From Drosophila pseudoobscura (taxonomy: Eukaryota; Arthropoda; Insecta; Diptera; Drosophilidae): DNA of 64,000 bases. Shown one piece after another: positions 46,701 to 57,231 of the stretch; positions within the stretch are counted from its first letter, which is position 1, and each line of letters begins with the position of its first letter. Made by a program: the position numbers and the translations under genes. Under the pieces are notes generated by a model, which worked only from the letters and a program-made list of their open reading frames with translations, was not told the origin of the DNA and searched no databases. The stretch is taken from positions 62,077,869-62,141,868 of the forward strand of contig NC_046683.1 in the NCBI RefSeq assembly GCF_009870125.1, read 5' to 3'.

Positions 46701-48234
46701 AAATTCCATAAATGGATGCTAGCTTTATTCCTGCGTCAAATTGTAATTAAATCTTCGTCCGCTCACATATGCGGCACTCGGATACGTATCCTTGCTGCAC
46801 AAAAGACAAGAGAAAATCAAAAATCCTAACTGGAGTCCCGCACTGACAGTGGCTCATCAAAATGAGCAGCGGATACTTAATCTGATTTACTTGGCTCTGG
46901 CTCTGGCTCTGGCGAAGGCAGAGAGCCAGCTGGATGACTGGATGGCTGGATGGAAGCCCTGGCCAAGTCCCGGGTAAACAAGCTTCTTCATAAAAAGCGA
47001 CATCTCGACCAGACGGGGAAGGCGGGGCTGGGGTTCTGGGGAGGGGATAGGATGGAGCTGTTGTAGCCACAGGCTGCCCTTCTCCTACTCGTGGCTGCCA
47101 CTGCTCGGTGCTCTGTGGCGTTGTGTACACCATAAAAGAGCGATAAGATAACCGTGCCCAGCGACGACCGACCGTGGCACTTGACTGTTCCTAGTCCCCC
47201 ATTACCCACTCCCCTGTTTTCCTTGTCCTTCTTGCCAGACATCCTGCTAATACTCTATGTGTTTCTATGGGGCATAGCCGATCGTTTGTTGGGTTGGCTT
47301 TTCTTTCTAAGGCTAGGACTTTCAAGCATTCAATGCGTGTCAGAGGTATTGAAAACATCCTTTGATGTATCATCTTTTTCCAGATAGAGACATAAATAAA
47401 CCCATAATTAAGAGTAAATATATGATGAACTTCCCCAAGAGTATCCATCCATTCGATCTGTATGTACGCCTGTTTTTTTTCTATATTTGATTTTCATTCG
47501 CCCTGCCCCGAACCAGCCCTGGCTGCTTCCTCTGCTATTTCTGAGAGCTGCCTGCCTGCCAGCCAGCCAGCATCTTTAGTGTGATTTATTTTGGCAGAGC
47601 ACAATGTACTTTCTTTTGAAATAAATCATAAATTTCAACGCACTGCTCTCTGCAGTACGCAATGTCCTCTCAATGCTCCTCCACCGAAGATTGTGGTCTT
47701 CCCTCGAAGGATTTTCCAGGCTGGGACAAAATGTGGTCTGGTGATGCCTGGCCTATGGCCGCGTGCGCGGTCTGCGACAGCAATTGAGTTATCCTCAAGA
47801 AAGGCTATCTAAACAGAGAGGAAGATGTATATGTATACAGATATTTCATCATATTATATTTATTGTATTTTTATGGCACTTGGTCCGTGGGTCTAAGCCC
47901 CGCCAGCATTTTGTTGTCGGTTGAAAAATGTAAAACGGATCTCTGCCGCAGGGAGAATTATGAGCTAAATGCGGCACGCATGACTGCAGGGACAAAGGGC
48001 ATGGGGATAGGGATGGGGATGGGATTATGAGTACAAGTGGGGTTGGGGTTGGGGTTGGGTAGTCTCTGACCAGACCAGAAGTCCTAGAACAAACACATGA
48101 TTTGCGGAGATTTATTTCATTTTGTTTTCGGTCTTAAAGCATGATTAACACTTGGCTAAGAAAGATGTGGAAGCTTAGAGACAATTAAAGCTGGTGCAGG
48201 ACGACATTTTCCGACTACATTTAACTACAGTTTC
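43757..48234. other. Gene-poor stretch, right part
   Basis: No supported gene. It holds a 15-C run (44521-44535), purine-rich tracts near 44260-44300, and the (GGGGTT) array at 48039-48059. Confidence 0.5.
48039..48059. repeat. (GGGGTT)n array with G-quadruplex potential
   Basis: Four G-tracts separated by TT, identical in unit to ciliate telomere repeats. Flies do not use telomerase repeats, so this is an internal simple repeat. Confidence 0.85.
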
Positions 48235-48240
48235 TTTATT
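48235..48240 (-). terminator. Poly(A) signal of the OST-alpha-like gene
   Basis: TTTATT on the + strand (AATAAA on the - strand), 55 nt downstream of the stop codon. Confidence 0.65.
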
Positions 48241-48295
48241 GAAATTATCACAATTCGTTGCTACTGTTTTGTAACCGTTTGTAAAACTCCCTCTC

Positions 48296-49423
48296 TCAAA
48301 TGCGAGTGATTTCCTTGTCCTTGTTGACCTCATCGATCTGCACTTGGATGGGTGTGCGGTAGGCGCTCTGCACCATCATGGAGACCAAGACCATTTCCAC
48401 CAGTATCAGGATATTGATGATGGCTGAAAAAAGAAACCAAAATGAATATGTTTCTCCCAAACAAAGGATCTCTCCACCCACTTTGCTTGTAGACAGTGTG
48501 ATTGATGGGATATTCGCCGCCCATTTTGATGCCATCGAGCTGATCGTAGAGCACCAGATACTGCAGCTTGCAGAGCATCACCACCAGCTGGAGGCAGAAC
48601 ATCTTCTTTCGCAGCTGATAGTCGCCGCGCAGCTTCGTTATCATTCGCACCGTGATCTGGAGGGACCACACGCCCAGGACAATCGAGCTGATGATGAAGG
48701 GTATGAAGAAGTACATCACTTGGTGGTAGAGCTGGATGTCCCGGTAGTACAGGATGTTCATCACCAGCATAATGGAGCCCTGCCAGAAGGGCATCTGCCA
48801 CACCATGTACCGGGAGATGCACAGCTTGGCCTTCGTGGGCACCACCATCGGCAGGCAGAGGCACCAGCAGCAGCAGGGCGGCGTTGTCAGCTGCACCGCC
48901 TCCCCGCCCGACTCCTTCACGTAGTTCTGCTCGGAGTCCACGTAGCGGAAGAGCAGTGTGCGGAATATGGGCCCGCCCACCATGAACATCACATGCATCA
49001 CCGTGTGGCAAATAAACCAGGAGTACGGCACCAGTATGGTAGCCAGTGCGGCCAGCGAGATAATCGGATACAGGCTGACCATCAGGATGGACGGCGTACG
49101 CAGTGGCTTGTTCAGGTGGCGCCTCAGACGCGAGACTGTGGTCGAGTAGATGCAGATGTTGAGGATGGTCAGCAGGCTGGCTATGAAAATGGCCAGGCTA
49201 AGGAAGGCAGTCATATCTGAGGGATGTGCACACAACCGTATTAGTATTAGGAACTCTTCAATGGGATTTCCCTCGAGTACTTACTGCCATAATACTCTGC
49301 CACTGTGGGGTGTGTTCGCAGACTCATGGAGCTGCCATTCTTCTCCATTGCCATCTCCATCTCCACCTCCTGTGGTGCAGGCTCCGTCTGCTCCACGAGC
49401 GTCCATTCATCGCTGGCATTCAT
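48296..49423 (-). CDS. CG6836: Organic solute transporter alpha-like membrane protein, 3 exons
   Basis: Member of the OST-alpha / TMEM184 superfamily. In vertebrates OST-alpha pairs with OST-beta to export bile acids and steroids; the fly substrate is not known to me. On the - strand the exons are 49423-49285, 49216-48482 and 48423-48296 (introns 68 and 58 bp), all with phase-1 junctions. They give 333 residues, close to family size. The acidic N-terminus (MNASDEWTLVEQ) is extracellular in the family. About seven hydrophobic helices follow, starting at MTAFLSLAIFIASLLTILN, and the loop after the third helix carries a Cys cluster (CCCCWCLCLP), a family hallmark thought to be palmitoylated. The tail ends NKDKEITRI. 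The start at 49423 has a good context (CAAAATG), and an in-frame upstream extension is low-complexity. Long + strand frames opposite are shadows. The gene symbol is from memory of the D. melanogaster name. Confidence 0.93.
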
Positions 49424-50897
49424 TTTGTTGTTGTGTTTTTGTTTTATAATAAATTCACTCTCTGGTGGCAAGCTTGTGCAATACTTCCTGGGTTTCTCCT
49501 TCGACTCAGCTATGCCGCTTACACTTCACATCTTTGCCATTGTTCGCACATTTGCCAACAGTTAACAGACTTTACTTTTATTAGCACTCGTAAATGTATC
49601 TTCCAGCTGCCTCAATCTGTTAAAGTCTGGGCTGTGAATAGAGTCTGTGCTGCAAATAAATAGTACAGACAGACGGGTGGGATAAATATCATTGGCCAGG
49701 CCTGGGGGAAAGTGCGAGAAGGGTGCAACAATATTTGATTGAAGATTGAAGTGGCAAAGGCAATGCACTCCGCTGCGTTAACTTTAAGGAAAATAAGGCC
49801 TAATGGATGCTAAACAAACAGTCTAGACGAAGTGTTAACAACCTCAATCACGATCCCGTGCAAATGCAAAGAGGGCCCCACATATGTGACATTTGAATGA
49901 CAGACCCCCTTATCCTTACTGGATTTCAATTGGAATACCGATTTCTGAAGTTTAGTTTTGCTTTAAGTGGCTTGAATCATTTAAGAAAATGAAAATGTAA
50001 AAAAACTCTGGAATAATCTTGGCTTTGGCTTCAGGTTAGCTGCCTCCCATGAGAATCGCATAGAAAGGCGATACGCTGCCGGCGGCCGAGTGCCCCCTGG
50101 ATCGATCGATCTTCGGAGACAGGCGGCTGTGGCTCTTACAGCTTCTTCGGGGAGTTCACTAGTGTCAGGCTGTGCCAGCTAACCAGCAGAGACCACCACT
50201 TGACCGGATCTAACACCGAACTTATTACGAGTTTTTTCGAGTTTTAAGCGGTTAGCCACGAGACCCGACGGACGACCCAAATACACAACAAAAAGAAGAA
50301 AATGAAAAAGCCTTAAATCTTATTTTTTATGGGTAATCGACCGGCATGTTCTGGTCCAAATAATCCGTACTTCACTTAACTGCAAATTCCTCGAATTAAT
50401 CCGTAAAAATTTCAATATAAACCCCATAATAATACAATACTTAAGGCCGCTAATAGAGAGCGTATCAAATGATGTACAAATGCAAAGCCCCAAACAGCCA
50501 TAACAAGCCACAGGTGAAAAGCACGTGCCTGGGAGCCCAAGGCAACCGAAGAGAGTCCGACCGCAACATGGCTGGGGAAAGAGTAAAGGAAGAGAGAGTG
50601 AGAGAGAGGCGCCCGAAACGTAAACAGGTTTTCTGGAAAGCATAGTCGAGGCGAGGCGAGACGAGACGACCGACCGGCCATACATAAATTCGAAGCTGAA
50701 ACCAGAGCTTGCCTCACTGCACTCCCATTCGTTATGTAAGAGTCTTTGTTATTTTTACATTTTGAAACAGGTTTCGGCCCAGTACAATATGTTGCAAGTA
50801 CCTGTTAACAAGTACTTAAAACATGACTCAACCAGCACTCGAATCTCCCAATCACCAGCAGCAGCGGCAACAGCAACGACCTTCATTGGCAGATCAG

Positions 50898-51056
50898 CTA
50901 CGAAAACGTGTCAAAGCCCCCTTTGGGTTTGGCCTCAATCCCGAGTCGGTCTTTCAACGAACTGCAGAGATCTCGAAATAAGTACTCATAAAGCACGGCC
51001 TTATCAGCCGTCAGCCGGAGATCGAAATTCTCTATCGCCCCAGCCAGCGATTTCAT
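50898..51056 (-). CDS. Possible small protein of 52 residues
   Basis: A - strand frame from an ATG at 51056, opening MKSLAGAIENFDLRLTADKA. Its residue pattern is amphipathic and charged, unlike the simple-sequence frames around it, and it ends KGGFDTFS. The frame extends upstream to 51131 with a hydrophobic, less credible start. No family was recognised and no promoter or poly(A) signal is clear. It could be a small gene, a transposon relic or chance. Confidence 0.25.
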   Translation of the reverse strand: MKSLAGAIENFDLRLTADKAVLYEYLFRDLCSSLKDRLGIEAKPKGGFDTFS

Positions 51057-53101
51057 CAGTAAACGAAAAAACGAGAGAGAATTCTTCACAATTAGTTTTG
51101 AAAAGATGCGGTATAAAAAAATTTCAAACAATTAGCACAGAATTCGCGGATTCATTTCTGTGTTTAGCACATTTTAAAGGTGCGTAAAACGAAGCGTGAA
51201 ATATCAGCGGAGCTCAGCGTCATAAAGATTATTTCCCGATGCCCCAAAGCACATACTCTCCGTGCCGTACACTTTTTGGTTTTGATTTTTTAACGGCTTG
51301 CAAATGGGCAGCGCACGCAATAAACAACAAAAACAAATGGCTAAAAAACTAAAGAAAAAAAATATATAGAACGTGCCAAAAAGTGAGCAGCAAAATGGGG
51401 TATGAAATATGAATACTGTGTTGCAACAAAAGCTGGCAAAACCTCTCCTCGCTCATATTAAATTTCAACTCTAACAAAAATAATTCTAGAGGTCTTTTGG
51501 TAAAGATTTATCGAGCGGAGGTTGTAAGAGATCACTCCCATCCTAGGCAAAATATGTTATACCACCATCAACACTCTTTCTTTACAAATCTTTAAAACTC
51601 CCACAAAAAACTTGTTGAAATGAAACGTAAACATTAGCGAAAAGTGAACAAAGTTTTGCATTTTGCTGTTGGCCATGGCTGGTTTCATTTTTTTTGTTGA
51701 TGGGGAAACCATATTAAATGGGGAATTTCATGTCATTTTATCGGCTCCTTCCCTTGGGTTGCAGCTTCTTCGGTGACAGGCCGCATGGTAGCTCATGGCC
51801 CAGCAGCCATCGCTTGGCCGGCCCTGACTCTGTAGAGACACCCAAATGCGTTGTCTTCGTCGTCTGCCAAGTTATTTCCGAGCTTTTTTTGCGGTTAACA
51901 AAAATTCAAATATCTCGGCGAGACGAGACCAAAAAGCAGCGACCCACCGACACGACCTTACGCAATGCAATCGAATTGAGCAAAAGACAAACCAAAAACA
52001 AAAAACAAAAAACAGAAAACCAAAAATCAAATATAAATGCGGGATACAAGTGCATTGCAGTGGGGAAATAATCAAAATCAGAACAGAGACCGCAAAATCT
52101 AATTCGTTTTGCGGCGAAAAAAGAAGAGACGGAAAATGGGAAATGGGAAAAACCATGGCATTTCCCTGTCCCTGCACACACCAGGGCAATTCATTAGACA
52201 ATGTGACAAGACGCGATACCAGATGCTCGCTCCTACAATCATTTGAAAATTGTATCTAGATAAAAATGTAATTATGTCGCTTGTTCGAGATAAAATGTTT
52301 CAAATATTTACCCAGAACCAAAACAATTCTACAAAATTCCTACATGGCGAATTGTTGTGTGTGACACACACACTTCAGGTTCAAAGGTCATGTGGTCTGA
52401 GTTGTTATTGAACAAGGCTGATGGCAGTGGATAAAGTGGATAAATCAGAGCTATGTTCTACCAAAAATTTGTGGGCAATTAGCGATTAGCAATATAATTT
52501 CTGTAACTTTAAGAGGCTCCATGTTCCATGTTCAATGTTCTTGTTTTTTTTTCAGATAACGAAGTTCAAAGAAGTACAGCAAAATGGAGGCTTTCAGAAG
52601 GTCTTACTTCCTCTTAATCTTTTCTGAATACAACCAAAACTTAAAGCTGGAAAAATCTTGAAAAATGATTTTGTATACACTTGAAACTTGTTTGTCCACT
52701 TAGATCTGTTTTGGGCAATGGTTTCTTCCTCATGTCCTACCAGCCTGTGCCCTGCCTGGCTTAGCCTAGCCCACTGCTAACTTGACCATCAACTCGTTTT
52801 CGGCCCAATTTCTTCCTGTCTGACCGGCCTTGGCATTGCACAGTTGATCAGAATTTCAATTGAAATGATATTCGCACATTTCAGGCTGTTCTTTAATTCA
52901 TTTTGATTGACTTCACAAATTATCGGCATCAACGGCATAGAAACGATAATTATTTATTTATTTCTGTTACATGTCGTGTGGGGAAAACACTTCGTTAAAA
53001 TTGATTGAATAATGCAAAAAAAATACAAAAAAAAAACAGCAAAAAATTGTATTCGATCACAAGCGATTGCAAAGTGCAAAAATAATTGGCGGGGAATCAA
53101 T

Positions 53102-53120
53102 AAAAAAAAAAAAAAAAAAA
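53102..53120. repeat. Poly(A) run of 19
   Basis: Nineteen consecutive A, read directly. Confidence 0.95.
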
Positions 53121-55060
53121 CGAAAAGCATTAACCAAATACTGTGTGCACTGTACAGGGTCTACTCTTTGTTTGCTTTAAAATTTCGTATAATTTTCGTA
53201 CTTTTTCCTGAGCAGCTGTTGGGTCTTTCTCTTATTTTGTTTGATCACACCTCGCTCTCTGTCTCTCAGTCTCACTCGGTGTGTCTTTCTCTGTTTATTT
53301 CTCTGTACTTCTCTGTGCACTTTGACGCCGCGCGTGTCTGGTTCGCTCGCGCGTTGTTCACCAACTGAAAATGAAATTCAAAATTATTGCGCTGGCCGAT
53401 GCCGATCACGAACGTGAATGCGCCCGTTCCCCAAACCACGGACTGTCTCTTAGCGTGTTTGTGTGTGTGTTGGCCAAAACAGAAAATAACAGTAGCAATA
53501 GCAACAAAAACACCTGCTGACGCTTGTGCTGCTGCTGCTGCTGCTGCTGTGCGATGTGCTAATCGTCATTTGTCGATTTCAAACACCGTCTTGCGTCTTG
53601 CCTCTTGCGGTGCCTTTGGTCTTTGGGAAAAGTTTTTCATTCAAGGCGGAAGTGGGTTATTTGCCGATCAAGTGACAGACGAGAAAGGTGGGCTTGTCCA
53701 GCCAGCCAGCACCATGGAGCAAGAGCCACTCATAGCAGAAAATTATCCTGCTAAAATTCTCATTTATTTGTAGAGAAAATAGTTATATTTCCTGTGCTAC
53801 CGTGCCACTGTGCCACTTGGGAAAATTACCACTTAGTCTTCCGGTCCGACCAATCCAATTTTCCGCCCCCGGGGGACACTGGACACTTAGTTTAAGAGCT
53901 AATTTCTGTATAGAAAAGCAATCAGAAGGCATGGCACCGGCAGCCACACAACAGAAACCAATTAACATGTCCAGCAAGCGGACAGTTTACTTCGCCAGTT
54001 CCAGGTGTGCGATATGGTCCGCCCCAGGGACTGGGCATAATTTCTAATGGAGCATCAATCAACTCTTAATTTCCATTGCCCCCGAAGACCAACATCGAGT
54101 TTAACCATACAATTTGTTATTCAAATCGGAGCTCATTAAAAAAAGTTATTATGCGCTGCCGAGTGGACCCTGGACTTTGGGTGCTCCGCATATCAAAGAA
54201 TGTAAATCGGCGGCACATCCGCTCACTAATTTAATGAGCGGCTCCAATGAACCTTTTTTTCGACGGAGACTTTCTGCTATCTGCTCTCCCCACCGCGCTC
54301 TTTTTTCATAAACAATCCAAAATTAAATGCTAATTATCCAAGCCCCCAAGAGTGTGCAATAAATTATGACACAAATGGGGAAGCGCTTTTGTTGCATAAA
54401 CTGCGGCGACGGGCCATAAAAGAAAATTATTGCTGGGGTTGCTGCAATTCCACTTATAATTTTGCAAATAAATCTAATTGTGCAAAGAGGGTCGAGTCGG
54501 GTCAGAAGTGATAAGGCCAATTACGAGAGGGCAGCGTATCGGTCTTTATTTTGCTAAAAATTCAAGTTTCTTAAATGGAAAAAAATCGAAATCTTTTGAA
54601 TGTTTACTTGTCCGCAAGGCAACAAGAAATATTTGCTCCTCATGCTCGGGCCGCTGCCTGTCAGTGATGATTGCTTGCCACCTTGGTTGCAAGCATCGCT
54701 GCCTCTGTCTCTGCCTCTGACTCCGCCCCAACTTCCACCTCATTTTAAACTGTAGCCAGCGGCCACACACAGTGACTCTCATTTCTTTTATAACAGCAGC
54801 TAAAAGATAAAAAATTTGGCGCCAAGGGCGATGCCTTTGAAGGAGAGAGGATGCTGGCACCCGCCTTCAACGCCTTTCCAGCCAGCCAGCCAGCCAGTCC
54901 CTTGTCAGTTTTCATTTGCTTTTCACTGTTTTATTTGCCGTTGTTGTTTTCCTTGGTTTTTCATGTTTTTCCTTTCTTATTTTGCTCATTTATTCGCGCT
55001 TTCTTCTTCGCAAATAAGCAACAATGCATTCGCCATTTGAATGGAAGTAGCGTTTGCCTA

Positions 55061-55131
55061 GGGCTGTGGCGGGGTCTGGGGCTGGTGCTGGGGCTGAGAC
55101 TGGGGCTGAGACTGGGGCTGCCTAAGCGTTC
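55061..55131. repeat. 12-bp (GGGGCTGAGACT)n repeat
   Basis: About four to five GGGGCTG units with GAGACT or GTGCT spacers. G-rich on the + strand. Confidence 0.75.
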
Positions 55132-56884
55132 ATTTCTATGTCGAAGACGAGGTCCCTTCTTTATGCCTTGTCTTGATTCATTCAACTGTCGCCTGTTGTT
55201 TCAATTTCTGTCTGCGTTTTCATTTCAATCTCTTTCATCCGACCACTCTTTGCACTCTTGATTCGCCTTTTCTTGTGCGTTTTTTTTTCGCCTTTCGCTT
55301 TTCGCTCGCTGTTGTTTGCTGTTTAACGAAGCAAATCAACAAATTGTAATGATGCCAAAGTCCTTTTTCTGCGCTGCTTGCACTTTTCCCTCCATTTTCT
55401 TATTTTGCTTTTTACTTTTGTTTTTATGTGAACCCAAACCCCAAACCCCCAGACCGACAGCCCCAAGCCCCACAACCCGAAATCCCATACCCGAGAGCCG
55501 AGACCCGCATTGGCAGCCCTTTTTTGCATGGCGCGCTCCACTTGAGGCGCAGTGTGGCGTAAAATGAATTGAGACATTCATTTCTCGGCCGAAAGAGAAA
55601 TAGAGACCCGAATGCGAGAAACCGCAATGGCAGCAGTGGCAGCAGTGGCAGCGGGGTCAGAAGAAGGGTCCTTCAACAACATACAGTGTAGAACACTGAA
55701 TGCAAAAGTGGCAAAACTTTTGCACCATTCAGCCGCTCACATCCCCGCCGCTATGTCGGCCTTTGTGCATTCAGGTGTGAAGTTTTTGGGTCGTATGTTA
55801 CCGTATGGCTGCAAATAATTAAATCATGCAAAGGTTATTCTAAAGTTGTGCTGAGAGGTGGAGAGGAGGAGAGGAGGAGAGGAGGCAAAGGCCTAGACAA
55901 GTTCAATGCCGCTTTAAAGACCTTGTCAGCCTGTCACATAGTTTTGCTATTAACTAATCGATATTTATATTCGCCGTGTGCTCTTCCAGCCATGAATGTC
56001 ATGAATTTGAATTTGCATAGGACGTGCATAGGACACACACACAGGGCACACACAAACATGAAGGCAGGAAGGAATGACCAAAAGCAAGAACACGTTGGAC
56101 TGCGACCGGTGGCATTTCCGTTTCCGCCTAAAACGCACAAAAACACACACAAAAGCGGAAGCCTGTAATAGTACTTGATCTTTCCTTAAAGGCTAATATT
56201 AACATATATTTTTCCCAAAAAAGAAGCTTGTCGGTGGTCTCTCGCAGGTACAAAGTGGTCAAGAAAAACCGAAACTCATGTTGAGATAAATTGAAGTTTA
56301 TTTGCTCGACAGCCTCCTGCCACACGGCTGCAGCTCCTGTTTGCTGCTTTGAGCTGCATAATTTATGACCGGCAAATGATTTGCATGCAGTTTTTTCTAG
56401 CACTAGAGGTGCTCTACTGCTTCAGCCCTCTTGCTCTGTCTACCCTGGCAAGGGTATTAAAGGGTATTAAAAATCGATGTATTTATTTTTGTGACTAGAG
56501 GCTCAAATATATGCAAGTAAATCTTATGGTAGATTAAATACTTAAATAATTAAAGTGTTTGATGCGATCATTCGATCCGAAAGGGTATCTAAGGATGCCA
56601 GGGTATCCATCCAATACTTCATGATTTTCTATTTACGTTCCTAGGCATCCTTTGGCACTCGGAAAATGCTCGAAGGTGAAATGTTTGTGTTTGGCCTTTG
56701 GCTATGATACGAGGCGGCAGTATGCGGCACTTAGAACAATTGGCGCCAAACGGCACACGAGGAATCCCTTAAATTGGTCGAAAACAGGTCGAAAGTCCGT
56801 GCTTGGCGGCGCTCTCTTCGGCTGGCTGTGGCTCTCTCGCTCGCAAGGAAAGCTCTTCGGGGAAAAGCTCCTTTCGGATTCGCC

Positions 56885-56920
56885 TTATAAGCGTGCTTCA
56901 CTGATAAAACCTCGAACAGT
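56885..56920 (+). promoter_or_regulatory. TATA/Inr core promoter
   Basis: TTATAAG at 56885-56891 lies about 31 nt before an Inr-like ACAGTT with A at 56918. Upstream (56810-56860) are CTCTC/GCTCTCTCGCTCGC elements resembling GAGA-factor sites. No DPE is seen. Confidence 0.5.
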
Positions 56921-57231
56921 TACCGTTCCGAACGCGTAACGATATCACCCCCACAGCCATAGCCATAGCCACAGCCAAAGCCACAGCCGCCAAGTGTCAT
57001 CGTGGCTGAGAGCCAGAACAGAACCATAACAAAGCCATAACAATCGCAGCAAATTAACATCTCAAACAGTGAGAAGAGGCAAAAATTCGAACGGTAAATT
57101 GCCGGTAAAGTGTGGAAATAAACAAACGCAAATTGCACATTTTTTGTTGAGGTGTTTTTCTGTGTGGAAAGTGTGAAACTCAAACAAATTCCATAATTGA
57201 TGAATAAATAAATTAACATTTGAGGAATAAG
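56918..57231 (+). other. Candidate non-coding first exon of a gene running off the right edge
   Basis: The sequence from the Inr to an AAG|GTAAGA donor at 57231/57232 has the A-rich, CAAA-rich character of fly 5' leaders and no long frame. It has only a three-codon upstream ORF near 57200 (ATG AAT AAA TAA). No coding exon on the + strand follows within the remaining 6.8 kb, so the intron would exceed that length. From memory fz2 maps to this chromosomal region and has long introns, but that link is speculative. Confidence 0.45.

Larger units (their letters stand above)
49424..56884. other. Upstream region of the OST-alpha-like gene and intergenic DNA
   Basis: No well-supported gene apart from one weak small frame at 50898-51056. 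GC-richer, promoter-like stretches occur at 50080-50290 and 53230-53360 (CT-rich, TCAGTC at 53266), without a convincing TATA or DPE. A poly(A) tract of 19 lies at 53102-53120. Confidence 0.45.

Noticed and set aside
48039-48059. Interstitial telomere
   Set aside because: Drosophila telomeres are maintained by retrotransposons, so a GGGGTT array is a simple repeat here.
16430-48230. miR-9a precursor, expected near this chromosomal region from memory
   Set aside because: I looked for its mature sequence on both strands and did not see it.
48378-49220. 280-codon + strand open frame opposite the transporter
   Set aside because: His/Glu/Gln-rich antisense of membrane-protein codons, with no domain and no splice support.
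50080-50290. GC-richer block upstream of the transporter as a first exon
   Set aside because: No matched Inr/DPE or TATA spacing and no donor of good quality; kept only as a note in the interval entry.
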